Notes: generated from the sequence alone by a model not told the origin. DNA of 64,000 nucleotides from Yponomeuta sedellus (GCA_934045075.1 OW203724.1:15243143-15307142); one strand, 5' to 3'. Counted from the first letter of the stretch, positions 1-11,010 are shown. A program made the numbers and translations.

Positions 1-1639
1 ATTCTGGTGCTACTTTCATTATGACCAAATAGCATAAAGTAAAACAATTTTTTTAAAAAGTAATTATCACGCTATTACTAGTTGGGCACTAAAAGGTATA
101 ATCATATTAATATTAGCACATATATTTTCTTTATTAAGATACAAAGTAACATAGACAATAATTAAAAATTCATTTACAAAAATTTCGTCCACAAAGTCCG
201 AGAAAAATAATACAAAAATTATATAAAAAAATAATAATAATAATGTCAATCAAATAAACCGCCTCGAGACATTTCCGACCCAAAGGTGCCCATGACACTG
301 GCAGCATTACCGCGCTGCACAGCAAGGGATATCCTTTGCATCAAAAATGCCCCTGAGCGGTAGTCAAAGTTATATTAGCTGTTAAGAAAAAGCGAATTGT
401 ACGACAAGCTATTTGTCTGGAGTAGGAAACTGTGTCTGGACCATCGATAAAATATTACTTTAGTAATATTTTATCTATGGTCTGGACACACATAACATTT
501 GCGGAAGTTCCGTGCCTGATAACTCCTCTTAAATCCACTGAACCTCGGACCACCAATAACTCTTTGTGCCTCAAAGAGAAAAGCAATTTATTGACTAAGG
601 ACTGATTTATCAATCCTCGGATAAAACTTGTTTTTCGAGTATTGTATTAAACAAACATTTTAAAAATGTGTTGCTATTGCCTTTCTTTTGTTATTTCATA
701 GTGACATTTTTATATTGTGTAATACTATATGAGAAGTAATTTAATGTTCTGCAATTATAAAATTTGTTGAGCCACAAACAACAGCATTTAAATAATTTGG
801 TCAGCATACTAAGATTTTGCAATAAGAAAAATCACTCATCATTATAAACTTTTTTTATTAAACAGGAGCAGCTCATTGCAGCTTATATAATTAAAATGCT
901 GAACTAAAATAATTACAGCCATCCAGAATGACAAAGATTTCTGTCCATGAGTTGCTGATCAAAATCAGCCTTCTGCTCAAAACCAAAATCTGCTGACAAA
1001 AATACCAATAATATGCTAACCATATAAATAACACCAATTCTTTATTAGACGGATAACTTCTATACGGGGATTGAAAAATCAGCCCTTTCAAAAAGACGTT
1101 TCTCATTCCCATATAAACGTAGTTTGGTTCTATTTTACAAACGACATGCCAGATAGCAATGAAAATTACCATTATGTTTTGAGGAAACGACTAATCTAAG
1201 GCTTACTTGCACCACTTTTTACATGCATCTTAAATAGTGTTTAACTAGAATTCTTCATACAAAATTCAAATGAAATGGCCGTTTCAGTGCTAATTAAGAA
1301 GTGCTGCAAGTCAGCCTAAGTCTCTCATATAATTCCTGGTGTACATACAATAAAGAATATTCTATCTATTTATCTAATCAGAACTCTTATTGAGGTGTTT
1401 GTTTAAGAACCTGTGCATTTTAGAAATTACAGTGCAGTATTCAGATGAATCCATTTATATGCGAATATATTCCAGCGCCAAATAGTGAGATCACAAAACT
1501 ATTGCTCCATGAAATATTTCGAACCGTGGACAAAGTAACCGTTACGATTCCGGGGGGAACTCTATGAATAAAATTATCGTTTTCCAGAATTGATTCCAGA
1601 GTAGAGTAAAATTACACGACCTGCTTACGCGTGACGATG
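1..1639. other. AT-rich non-coding DNA
   Basis: No convincing gene is visible on either strand. Open frames are under 100 codons and show no recognisable motif or compositional signal. The only structured element noted is a short hairpin near position 460. Confidence 0.6.
441..480. repeat. Small hairpin with 19-bp arms
   Basis: An inverted repeat has arms of about 19 bp (one mismatch) around a two-base loop, built on the core GATAAAATATTACT. The direct repeat TCTGGA lies on both sides, which could be a target duplication, so this may be the end product of a tiny fold-back insertion. Confidence 0.5.
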
Positions 1640-2320
1640 TCAAACTGGTGCCATTTTTAGGGTTCTGTAGTCAACAACGAGTCCTTATAGTTTCGCCATC
1701 TCCATCAAACAGAGAGGCGACTCTCTGTTTGTTCGCGGCTTAGCAGAGACTGTAAGTACTAGGATGCTGAAATTTGTCGTAAGTATACATATTAATAAAA
1801 CTAACACAACGGTAGGATAAATTATTAACAAAAAAAATATTTTTAGGGTTTCGCCTAAATAAGGGAAGTTTTTTTCTCGCCCACACCATAGTGAGGGGGA
1901 TTCGATTCAGGGATTCGTTTGCGAAATAGTAAGCTTTGAAGTGCATTTTTTGTTAGAATAATGTGTTTCCCGCACCTCCCCACACGTCAACCGGCCAAAC
2001 GGTTGATTAAAAGGACGTAGGAAAATTAAGGCAGAAAAAATAATGAATTTAAAAGGAAAAAGATCACGCATAATTAAGCTTTACAAGTTTATAAGAAATA
2101 GACGACATCTTAGAAAAGAAAAAGTTTGTATGTATTCTGAAATTACTTTGATAAAGTTAAGATAAGAATATTCTTTAGTTAACACCAGGAAAAACAAACA
2201 AAATATTTACAAAGATACAGTACAAGAAGTTGTTACTTTTGTAAAGCAGGTAATAAACTCTACGGAACCCTCCACTGTGCTTGGCCAGACACGCGTTTGG
2301 CCGGTTTTATTATATCTCTT
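1640..2320. repeat. Interspersed repeat family P, copy 1
   Basis: This stretch matches 5590-6175 in order. Both begin near a GGTTCTGTAG-like or GTTCCGTTA-like end, share a segment reading CCTTATAGTTTCGCCAT, share a central part ending in CTTTACAAGTT, and close with a TACGGAACCC-like or TATGGAACAC-like end followed by a TTGGCCG segment. The GGTTCCGTA/TACGGAACC ends resemble a common lepidopteran non-autonomous repeat (from memory). No coding capacity is seen. Confidence 0.55.
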
Positions 2321-2435
2321 CATGAATAACAAATAGGCCAAAATATCTTTTCCCGTTGCTAACATGGAATTTAATAAAAAATATCGACTGTTATTGCTAA
2401 TACACCAATAAGTTGCAAGTTAATAAATTGTATTA

Positions 2436-3583
2436 TACGAGGGCTGCTACTTATGTATGCGGAATAGAAAAAATAAACAAATGTATATGGCTAAATATGC
2501 TTTTATTGTTTTTCAAAGTATTCTCCACTATGATCGATGCACTTTGGCATTCGATGAAACCAATTTGTAAAACACTTTTTCCACTCTGAGGTATCTCCAA
2601 AACGTGCTGTTTGAACGCTTCTACGGCATCTTCACGGGTCGAAAATCGTTGACCACGTAATTTATTCTTTACATTTTGGAATAAATTGAAATCATTGGGA
2701 GCCAAATCAGGGCTGTACGGTGGATAACCCATCAATTCAATTTTTTGACTATCCAAAAATGTAGTTGTTTCCTGAGATGTATGACAGCTGGCATTGTCAT
2801 GGTGAAGTATGATTCTGCGTCGCTGGTTGTTTTGGCGTATTTCTTCAAATACTTCCGGCAAACAAATGGTCGTGTACCACTGCGAATTAACCGTTCTGCG
2901 ATTCTCCAGTGGTATTGTAGCCACATGACCATTAATACCTAAAAAGCAAAAAAAAGATTTTGAGTCGCCTCCGTTGAATTTTTTTAAGGTTTTCTTGCAC
3001 CATTCGACGCGAGCATCTTTTTGATCCTGAGTTAAGTTGTGCGGGATCCAACGCGATCAATTTTTTTTTACAGACAAATATTCATGTAATATCCTATGAA
3101 TGCTCGTCATACATATGCACAGAATAGCCTCTATCTCGCGATACGTAACATGGCGGTCTTGCATTATTAGTTTTCGCACAGCTTCAATATTTTGCGGCAC
3201 AACCACCGATTTAGGGCGACCTTCTTTAACTTTGTCCGTGAGCTTACTGCGCCCGCGATTAAACTCACTAAACCAGTGATACACAGTCGTTTTTGATGGA
3301 GTTTCACCACCAAAAGTCGAAGTTAATTGATCTACGCACTATTGTTGCGTTAAACCACGTCGAAAATCGTAATAAATCATAGCACGAATATTTTCAAGAG
3401 TGAGTTCCATTTTTTAGCGATATGACATTTTAAACCCAACAAAAACAAAACACTAACGTATATAAGAGAAAAATATTAGCGGCCAGTATTTAAAAAAAGA
3501 ACGAATTTGACCATGGAGGTCAGACATTGCGTTTAAAATTATTGGAATCCCAGATTCCGCATACATAAGTAGCAGCCTATGTA
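2436..3583 (-). mobile_element. Mariner element, internally deleted
   Basis: This is a complete but dead mariner (Tc1/mariner superfamily). Terminal inverted repeats of about 28 bp, sharing GGCTGCTACTTATGTATG, bound it, with TA at both outer edges (the first bases at 2436 and the last at 3582-3583) as expected for the mariner target duplication. At about 1.15 kb it is shorter than the usual 1.3 kb, in line with the missing internal part of the transposase. It carries a single minus-strand transposase relic and nothing else. The ends look well preserved, so it could in principle be mobilised in trans by a relative; that is inference. Confidence 0.9.
2503..3410 (-). pseudogene. Mariner transposase pseudogene
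   Basis: A broken DDE transposase, which would normally bind the terminal repeats and catalyse cut-and-paste transposition. Reading begins at the ATG at 3408-3410 (MELTLENIRAMIYYDF). The N-terminal half keeps the paired helix-turn-helix region, including FNRGR and KEGRPKS. The C-terminal half keeps the second and third catalytic aspartates in HHDNASCHTS and SPDLAPNDF, with 34 residues between them (the D,D34D mariner signature). Damage: in-frame stops at 3339-3341 and 3057-3059; an apparent in-frame internal deletion near 2965-2985 that removes the region holding the first catalytic Asp; and a frameshift near 2580-2590, after which the usual C-terminus continues in another frame to about 2503. 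It cannot encode an active enzyme. Confidence 0.9.
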
Positions 3584-3691
3584 GTAACATTTCATTAAGT
3601 CTCATGAAGAGCGAGGTATTTTGTTATCCTCGATACAAATGAATGGAAAAGGATTAATTTAATAAATTAACGAACATGAATCTATAAAATG

Positions 3692-4046
3692 CCTCGTCGC
3701 CCAGTGGAACCGAGTATTGGAATCAACCATCTGGGTTCAGCAACAACAGGCGTGATCAGCTGTTGGATGGGTGACCATCCCGTGACTAAAACTAATGGCA
3801 TTTTTTCGAGTGCTTCCGTGCTTCGCATGGCACGCTAAGCCGTTGATACTGCCTGTCAAGTATCGGCATGTCAGAGGCCTTATGGGTGGCTTGATAACTT
3901 TTGACTGTAAGGCCCGCCACTGACTTTCAATCCTCCACCAGCCCGGATTTGGCTCCGTGGTGGGCCTAACGGCCTAACCTTACTGTGATGCAGGAAGAGA
4001 CCCACGTCCCAGCAGTGGGGACATACAAAGTGTTGTTATCGATATC
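3692..4046 (+). mobile_element. 5S-rRNA-headed SINE (SINE-5S), full length
   Basis: This short retroposon has a 5' third resembling 5S rRNA. It contains an A-box-like stretch (CAGCAACAACAGGCG) and a C-box-like stretch (TTGGATGGGTGACCATCC, 3763-3780), spaced as in the internal type 1 Pol III promoter of 5S genes. An identical 14-bp direct repeat, GAATCTATAAAATG, flanks it exactly (3678-3691 and 4047-4060), showing target-primed insertion. The rest is a family-specific body ending in AGTGGGGACATACAAAG plus a short tail. Other copies lie at 10.29, 12.68, 21.30, 32.17, 33.18, 41.15, 43.80, 45.52 and 48.17 kb. It has no coding capacity and would need a LINE partner for mobility. Confidence 0.8.
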
Positions 4047-4269
4047 GAATCTATAAAATGAAACTCATAAGCGATTTAAAGCAACTGAAAAATGTGTCCT
4101 TGCCGGGTTTTAAAAGGGTGAGTCGATTCGAGTCTTTTAAAAGCGTCTTATTCACAAAAAACGCATTTTTCCACCACGAGAATAAGGTGCTTGGTGGATT
4201 CAAAGAGAGTGTAGTGACTATTGAGAATAGGGATGTTACGTTAGTTTCAACATATAGAGCGGATGACGG

Positions 4270-4470
4270 TGGAAAGACGGCGAAAGAGTATATTGATCTG
4301 AAATGGGTGAAAGTGGGGACTACAAAAAGGAACCGGTATACGTGCATGCAAAAATCTACTAAACGTTGATGAAGCGAAAGAGGTCTATCAGGGTCGTGGC
4401 AAGTAGCAGACACTGATCTCTGCCTTCTCCTCCGGGATACAGACTTATATTTTATGGGACTTAATGTTTG
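4270..4470 (+). pseudogene. LINE-X 3' fragment
   Basis: A decayed piece of the C-terminal end of a non-LTR retrotransposon ORF. One frame reads TKRNRYTCMQ, matching the better copy at 54.95-55.34 kb (STRNRRTCMQ). Downstream text corresponding to VNEAKE, a VASG-like segment and 'CTCCGGGATACAG' follows the same order. Frames are broken. The open frame just upstream (4058-4290) has no recognised domain. Confidence 0.65.
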
Positions 4471-4504
4471 TGAGAGTGCGGTGCAATGGACAGCCGCTGT
4501 TTAA

Positions 4505-4610
4505 CCCAGTCACTGTCATTGATAATCATCATCACCACCAGCCACTTGACGCCCCCTGCAGGACATAGGTCTCTTGTGGGTTTCCAGGCTTCACGGTCTT
4601 ATGATTGAGA
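4505..4610 (-). mobile_element. LINE 3'-end remnant
   Basis: On the minus strand this reads like the last bases of an RTE-type LINE: a short 3' sequence including CCTGCAGGGGGCG and ending in a GATGAT-rich run (seen here as ATCATCATCACC). A similar ATCATCATCATCAGCC stretch lies at 49.78 kb. Confidence 0.5.
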
Positions 4611-4789
4611 GTGATTTAAAACAACATGCAGAAACATAAAGTAAGGAATCCACATAGGCACAAGCTCAATGAGTAATGTCGGCAATTTGTCGAGTCGCTG
4701 AATAAGATATGAGACGTAGTAAATTGTTGTCGAAAAAATATGGTGCTCCCTTTCGTCTCTGCTGAGTAATAGAACTATAGATATATGCG

Positions 4790-5205
4790 TTTATGGGTCT
4801 CTTTTCTTCATTTGCAATTTCTTCATTTCATTTGCACCATTCTGGCGAGTACTACCAAACTATGGTATTACTCGCCACAGAATATCCCAGTTTGGGACCA
4901 GGCCCTAGAGTCTTATACTTACATAGTTTTTCAATAGATGAAATAAGCACGATAATGGTTGATATTTGCCTCAATTTGGTAGTCTTCAAAGCAATAGCAG
5001 GACAATTTCATTCCAGGGGTGTAACCCGCGCAAATTAAGTAGGCATCTCTCGCGAAGAAGATCGAATTGCGAGAGGTGCCGAGTTAAGTAGCTCGGGTTA
5101 TACCATTGCAATACGATTCGTTACTAGACTACCGATAGTGCAAATGAAAAGACAATTACCGGACTAATATGACTCTATTGAACAACTGTGTGGGGTGTGG
5201 TGTCG
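4790..5205 (+). repeat. Interspersed repeat family Q, copy 1
   Basis: About 400 bp that recurs inverted at 28055-28385 and partially at 25246-25435. Shared landmarks are TGGGACCAGGCCC, TTACATAGTTTTTCAAT, AACCCGCGCAAATTAAGTAG, TCGGGTTATACC and TTACCGGACTAATATGAC. No coding capacity or clear terminal repeats were found, so the class (MITE, SINE or Helitron-like) is undecided. Confidence 0.65.
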
Positions 5206-5445
5206 GCCTAGAGAATAGCACCAACCCAATTCTTCCCGCGGGTGTCGTAAAAAGCGACTAAGGGACACAAACTGGGGGGGGGAGGTGTTGAGCAGTACAA
5301 TTCCACCGAACTGCGATCACCAACCCACATGTCCAGCGTGGGGATTATGGGCATTTCCCCCTATGATCGCTCAACGTGGCGTTCTTTAGGGGAGGGCTAT
5401 GTCCAGCAGTGGACTAGTATAGCCTGACGATGACGAACAACTATG
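5206..5445 (+). mobile_element. LINE 3'-end family Y, copy 1
   Basis: This begins with GGTGTCGGCCTAGAG, contains CGCGGGTGTCGTAAAAAGCG and a G-run, and ends in TATGTCCAGCAGTGGACTAG followed by TATAGCCTGACGATGACG. That ending is typical of lepidopteran non-LTR 3' tails (from memory). Further copies lie at 28.39-28.56 kb (minus) and 28.64-28.85 kb (plus), with a tail-only copy at 31.86 kb (minus). Confidence 0.7.
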
Positions 5446-5589
5446 CATTTTATAGACTCACCCCTGAGCACGTGTGAATTTTACGTACGATTATTACTAT
5501 ATAGGAATATCTTAAGATTACTGTCAAGCTTGCGTGGGACCGAAGTACGAGCTTTTTTGTCCTTTTTCTTAACCAGTATTATTATTTCA

Positions 5590-6175
5590 CTCATTAGAGT
5601 TCCGTTATTAACAAGTAACCCTTATAGTTTCGCCATAAAAGTCCATCTGTCTGTCAGGGGCTAAGAACGGAGAGGATAACTATTAGAGAGCAGAAATTTG
5701 GCATATAGGTATGTACATATTTAAATCGAACCAATAGGCAGAAGCCATTTTTTTAGGATAGGTATCTCTTCTAAATCTTAATTTGGGACGTAATATTTTT
5801 TACGTTGTCGTTTATAAATATTGTTAATATAGGAGACCACTTTTCGATTTAGGGTACTGTTTTCGAAATATTAAGCTTCAAGGCGCACCTTTTTGTCAGA
5901 GAAGGGCATTCCATCTCTATCCCGGGTAAAGGGTCCAATGTAGGAACGTCAAAAAATTCAGGGCGGTAGCACATAATGAACTAAAAGGGAAAACTATCAC
6001 GGCTTAAACTTTACAAGTTATCGAGTAAAGGCGACCAAGTTATAACAGGAAAACTTCGTTCAAAATCCCTTGAAAATTGCTTGGGTGAAGTCGTTAGTTC
6101 TGTAAAACAGATAAAAACGCCTCTTTCTATGGAACACCTATTTCTAGCCCGACACGAACTTGGCCGTTTTTACCC
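5590..6175. repeat. Interspersed repeat family P, copy 2
   Basis: Second diverged copy of the repeat at 1640-2320, with matching order of landmarks (TTCGCCAT, AATATTAAGCTTCAAGGCGC, AAACTTTACAAGTTATCGAG, ACTTGGCCG). It is non-coding. Confidence 0.5.
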
Positions 6176-6574
6176 TATTATAATGAAAATATTTTTTTGT
6201 CCCCAATTTTGACAACATACCTGCGCGTACATCGGGCATGTAAAAGTATTGGCGGATATTACCCTCCCTTAGGCCTGATCTTAAAATGACTAGTTTTTTA
6301 TTGTTATTTTTAACGTTAGGGCTGAAGAGGAAGGGAATAAGAGCGCAGTCACAGGCCAAAAGCATCATGACAGCATCGGATCGTAAAACAAAACTTGTAG
6401 CCAAACATCTCCAGTTGGGGTATCTCCTGAATGGCGCATTTTAGAAATAATTATGTGTATACGTAAGTTTATCCAGTACGCGAAAGTAAAGTTAAATTTC
6501 GACTGTATTTCCGCCAACTGGACAACAATTAAATTTATTTTAAGTTTGGGTATTTAACTAACTGCTAAAGTGTA

Positions 6575-7125
6575 AGTTTTCTTCTTCTTCCTATGTCTCT
6601 TCAGCCGTTAGCTTCGCATATTCTATTTTATTTATTGCCAAGCGAAATGGGTATTGGACGCTGGCTACATCCGTCTATTCCCTTATGTTTCTGAGCCACA
6701 ACTTGATTTTTCTCCCAACACACCTCTTGCCCTCTTTCTTACCCATCATTATAAATTGAAAAAGTTGGTACCTGCTGTGTCGCAATACATGATCTAGATA
6801 ATATTTTTTTTATATTCAACATTTTGGAAAAGATTGGCGCGTTTAAGGACTTCAGAATTCGTGACTCTATAGACCTAGCTTATTCTCAAACATCCTTCGG
6901 TAGTGCCACATGTGAAATGCCTTCAGCTTTCTTCCGTAAGGGCTTAAGGGTCCAAGCTTCACAACCATACGTTGCAATTGGCCAGATGTATTGAAGCATC
7001 CCAACTGGGAGGTCTATATTGAAGTCTTTCACATTACCTTCTTCAGTCGGGAATGTGGTTTCAAACTGTCGCAAACGTGGGATCCGGACATCAAGAAGTG
7101 TTCGAGTGGAAAAAAGTCGCATGGC
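6575..7125 (-). pseudogene. LINE reverse transcriptase C-terminus relic
   Basis: The minus strand encodes the last part of a non-LTR retrotransposon ORF2. The reverse transcriptase thumb motif YGCEAWTLKPLRKKAEG lies near 6920-6975. After stops and shifts come the C-terminal pieces GKRCVGRKIKLWLRNIREWT and FRLAINKIEYAKLTAEE near 6590-6740. It ends close to TTCTTCTTCC on the plus strand, a GAAGAA-type 3' tail. The catalytic YxDD part is absent, so this is a 5'-truncated, dead insertion of an RTE-like or similar family. Confidence 0.75.
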
Positions 7126-7298
7126 TTATCGTCCGACATTGTCAGTGTAGTGTGTCGCAACCCTAATAGTGCTTTGTGATGGCTGATTGAGGGTAGTCTG
7201 AAACCTCATCAGCCGAAGATGCGAACGGATGCCAGCCATCAGTCTTCTCGAGACCACGATGACTGTAACGTCGTTGAAACGTCGAGGTAAAATAGCAA

Positions 7299-7345
7299 TA
7301 GAATATTTTCGGGGCTTAACGTGATTAAGCCCCGAAAATATTCTA
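7299..7345. repeat. Perfect hairpin, 20-bp arms
   Basis: TAGAATATTTTCGGGGCTTA and its exact reverse complement are separated by seven bases. It sits just downstream of a GAAACGTCG-containing stretch. It may be a MITE core; no target duplication was found. Confidence 0.7.
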
Positions 7346-7349
7346 ACTA

Positions 7350-8490
7350 TATTACCTTCTTCATTTTGTTGGAGAACGCACGGGCAATTTCTATCCTAGC
7401 TTTCGCATAAACTTTAGGATTGTTATGCTCCTATGATATTTTGACACCTTTTGTTTATATATTAATAAGAAAAATCTAAACAAATAATATAAAATAAACT
7501 CATATAACAAAAAGTCCGACTGCCTAATATCAGTAGTCAGGGTTTTGTCCAATTTTATTTCAGACTTATAATAATTGTCTTGTCAATCTTTTTTGTGTTT
7601 TATTTATATTTAGCAAGTTCCACTGCAGAACTTTACGTAAAAACTGCATTATTCCGTTTTACGTCAAATAATATTTCTAAGGCATGACTTATAATTTTTA
7701 ATCTAAAATTAGATTAAATTTCATACTTCATGAGCAACATCGTCGGATAAACAAACGAACTTGTGTTCATCATCGTTGAAAATTTCATTAGCTAATTATT
7801 ACCTCAGGCCGTTGCGCCAGTTATTACAAAGGGAATAGACAAACGGTAGAGAATACACCAAAAGCTTTACACCATGCAGGCTTTTACAGACACCTTAATA
7901 AGTATTATAGTGCTACAAAGTTGTCTGACCCGGTGGACTTGTCAAATTTTGTATGGAAACGTCAAGTTTAATATGAGAAATGTGACGCTGTCACCGGGTC
8001 AAATAAACTTGTCGCACTCTACTACAAAAATTTTCCCGAATGAGTGTCGCAAAAAAACTTAAATAGGTAATATATGAAGACCCCAAGAAAAAAGATAAAC
8101 TAGTCCAGCAATAAACATTTGGAGATATTGCATTTTGAAAGTTTGACTTATGCCACTTTTTCCCTGTATGCGATTTTTTAAACGTCAATAACTCCGAGAC
8201 TAATTTGTTTTTTACCCTGTTCGGTTTACTATCTTAGAGTAACGGAAATTCCCTACAAAACTGCATTCACAGATTAGTTTCAAAAACAGTGACAAGTTCG
8301 TCTTTTTCCCTGGAGTATATTATATTATAACCGATAACTCGACTGCTGAGTATTAACTAATAAGCCAACGGGACGAACTTATGTATCTCGCAATGATTCC
8401 CACAGTCGTATTTGGGCCCCGCCTGCTTAAAGCTCAGCAGTCGGATTATTGGCTTTAGGTACTTTATTTCTGTTTTTTATTGTTGTCGTC
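7350..8490. other. AT-rich non-coding DNA
   Basis: No gene or clear element was seen. A small inverted repeat (CGACTGCTGAG near 8340 and CTCAGCAGTCG near 8435) encloses about 85 bp. Open frames here are short and without motifs. Confidence 0.5.
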
Positions 8491-8493
8491 TTA

Positions 8494-8936
8494 GGGCCGG
8501 TTTCTGAGTTGAGAATTTCACTAAGAAAATACTTAAGTACAGTCTGTTAGCTTTTAGAATATACCTTGGCTACTATGTGATAGAATCGGATATCGCAATA
8601 AGGTAAGGTTTATTTTGTATTGTTATTTATAACTTTACATAACTTTTCAAAATAGTGAAGAAAAGTTTTATTGAGAGCATATATACATAATATTCTAAAA
8701 GCTAACAGACTATAACATTCTGTCACGCTCTTTTCTAAGAAATTTGAAGACACAGCTCTACAGTTAATTATGTTCGTTTGTTACACTTAATTGCACAATG
8801 AAACTGAAATGAAATACAATGTGAGAAGAATTACGTACAAAGGCGGACTTATTTCAACAGAAATTTCTTCCAGCTAGCCTAAAAATTTTGGACTATTTAC
8901 TTAGCGAAATTCTCAATTAGATGCAGGCTCTTAGTT
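8494..8936. mobile_element. MITE family M1, interrupted copy
   Basis: The ends are GGGCCGGTTTCTGAGTTGAG and, near 8890-8925, TTTACTTAGCGAAATTCTCA, matching the terminal repeats of the compact copy at 22028-22172. It is interrupted at 8540-8712 by a second MITE, and an extra unassigned stretch lies between about 8770 and 8885. The inner part CATTCTGTCACGCTCTTTTC matches the compact copy. Confidence 0.65.
8540..8712. mobile_element. MITE family M2, copy 1 (nested)
   Basis: A 173-bp element with inverted ends CAGTCTGTTAGCTTTTAGAA and its near-complement, flanked by TA at 8538-8539 and 8713-8714. It sits inside the M1 MITE; removing it plus one TA restores the M1 sequence seen at 22.1 kb apart from point changes. 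The TA duplication suggests mobilisation by a Tc1/mariner-type transposase. A second copy is at 17651-17882. Confidence 0.85.
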
Positions 8937-8990
8937 TTTTTGCTGATTTTATGTAGCATATGATACTCGCGTAAACACAAAGAACAAATA

Positions 8991-9028
8991 TTCGAAAATC
9001 TTTGCTTTGATAGGCAAAGATTTTCGAA
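8991..9028. repeat. Small hairpin
   Basis: TTCGAAAATCTTTGC and its reverse complement lie either side of a loop of about eight bases. Non-coding. Confidence 0.6.
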
Positions 9029-9029
9029 A

Positions 9030-9850
9030 ACATTTAACATTTCATCTATGACGACTCATCGACAGTATGTTTGTTCGATATTTAAATTTATCCAGTGTTT
9101 GATTTTACAAATCTCGTTTGTCCACGCACCATCTTGTAACAATTTATCAAAGCAACATAGCTCGAAGCGGCCATCAAACGTATTAAAATAGTGCAGTCGA
9201 CTTTCTTCAGTTCAGTTATCACATAATTAGTCTCATACTAATTTTAAATGAGAAACTATAGCGATCTAAAATTTAAAAGGGTGATCATGTTTTCTCTGTG
9301 AATTAATCAGTGAGTGTGTTGAATTATTGTGCTGCGCATATTTGGGCGTATAATATTTGGTCGTACAATATAGATACCCTTGCCTGAGACACACTTCCAT
9401 TTAAATCGGAAGTTAGATATAATAATAATTTCACCCCTAATTCGGCACTTTTAAAACTTTTTAATAAGTCGCATAAAATATCGCCCCCTGTGGACTAAAG
9501 TGTGAGTGAGTGAGTGATCCTTAGTGTTAAAGGGGAATGAAGCTGTAATCATGATAACTTTTATTCAATTCTCTTCAGTGGATTCTGCTCGATGCGTGCA
9601 CAAATAAACTGAGTGAGACAAACCTATAACAGACAGGGACAACATTTACAGTTTTAATGTATGTATAGATTAGATTATAACTCTGTATAGTAAACACCAG
9701 AGTATGTATACCAGAAGGTTCTCGTCGAGGAGGGATCACAAACTGGGAAAATTGTTTAAATAGCTAAATTACAGGCATTTAGTAGACTGTCTGAAAATCA
9801 CACACAATAACGGTTTAGTGGATGTACCTATGCATACACTGCAAGCTGAT
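9030..9850. other. Non-coding DNA, no feature recognised
   Basis: No open frame of note and no match to other repeats in the window. It contains a short GTGAGTGAGTGAG run near 9500. Confidence 0.45.
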
Positions 9851-9854
9851 ACTC

Positions 9855-9917
9855 ACTTACACACACAAAGACACAGATACATACATACATACCCACGCAC
9901 ACACACATACACTCACT

Positions 9918-9946
<29 letters not shown>
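9855..9946. repeat. Compound CA/CATA microsatellite
   Basis: Interrupted ACAC, ATAC and ACTC repeats run into a pure CA tract from about 9919 to 9945. Confidence 0.9.
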
Positions 9947-9949
<3 letters not shown>

Positions 9950-10291
9950 CGAACCTATTCACTTTATATTCTAATTTGTGTTATTGGACCTCATAGATTA
10001 TAATTTTCTGTAGCCGTACATGTCTGGTAAATTATTAATAATATCCCTCACGGGGAGGTCTGTACACCCATTTATAACATGATGTTATAAATGTGTATAG
10101 GAAAAAACTTTTTTATCTTTTTTTTAGTATAATTATGTTTCTAACTGCCACAGAGCGTATTCTAGCCATACTTCAATTCTAGAGATGAAGCAAATTCTAA
10201 TGAAACTTGAATAATTTGATTTTTTATTTTAGCTGCTGAAGCACTTTTTATCAAGTTGTTCTTGTCCTGATCATCACTAAACCCACAGTTC

Positions 10292-10612
10292 GATATCAAC
10301 ACTTGTATGTACCCGCTGCTGGAGCATGGGTCTCTTACTGAATCGCAGGAAGATTAGGCCGTACACGGGGGCCAAGTTCGGGTTGGTGGAGGATTGTAAG
10401 ACAGTGGCGGGCCTTACTTTCAGAAGTTATCAAGCCGCCCATAGGGCCTCCGACTTAAAGACTGCCTTTACATGACAGCCGGCACCAACGGCTTAACGTG
10501 CCTTGCGAAGCAAGGAAGTGCTCGGAAAAATGCCACTGGACGGACATCCATCCTGCATCTGACCGTGCCTGTTGTTGCTTAACTCAAGTGATTGATCCCA
10601 ATCACTCGGAAG
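10292..10612 (-). mobile_element. SINE-5S copy
   Basis: Minus-strand copy of the 5S-headed SINE. The 3' body (TTGTATGTACCCGCTGCTGG at the left edge) is well kept. In the 5S-like head the A-box-like part (AGTTAAGCAACAACAGGC) is present, but the C-box region is diverged. Confidence 0.75.
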
Positions 10613-10749
10613 TTGATACTCTTCTTGGCAATGTCTTCATTCCAATATCAACAACAGGAATATGCCCGGGCAGATGAAGGACTTACTTTAGCTGTAAGCA
10701 TTGAAATTCGAACCGCATATAATAGTTTTTTAAAACCGACTGTAATAAC

Positions 10750-11010
10750 ACTACTTTTTTTAATGTAGTCCTTCTGCAGGCTACAGGGCTTCTCAAAGAG
10801 ATAAAGAGAGTATGGGGTATATTACCCCGCGGGCTCACCTCTGAATGGCAATTTCAAGTCCCGAAGTTTGAATTTGAACACCTTAGGCACTCAGGTTTAC
10901 TCACAGTATTTTTCTTAAAATTTAACTATTATTGTTTTCCTTAACCATTAACACACTATAAATTCACAGATGTACATAATTTAGAAAACGTAGTCATTGG
11001 TACAGTCTAT
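10750..11010 (-). mobile_element. SINE-B body, decayed copy
   Basis: Shares with 20.09, 35.47 and 49.49 kb the order: CTGCAGG near the left edge, a CTCAAAGAGATA-like stretch, TCAGGTTTACTCACAGTA, and CATAATTTAGAAAACGTAGT next to GTCATTGGTACA. In this family that last part leads into a tRNA-like head; here the head is missing. Confidence 0.55.

Noticed and set aside
3720..3785. Genuine 5S rRNA gene
   Set aside because: Only the internal promoter region resembles 5S; the rest diverges and is followed by a SINE body with target duplications.
7215..7290. Hammerhead-like motif near GAAACGTCG
   Set aside because: No CTGANGA box at the required distance.
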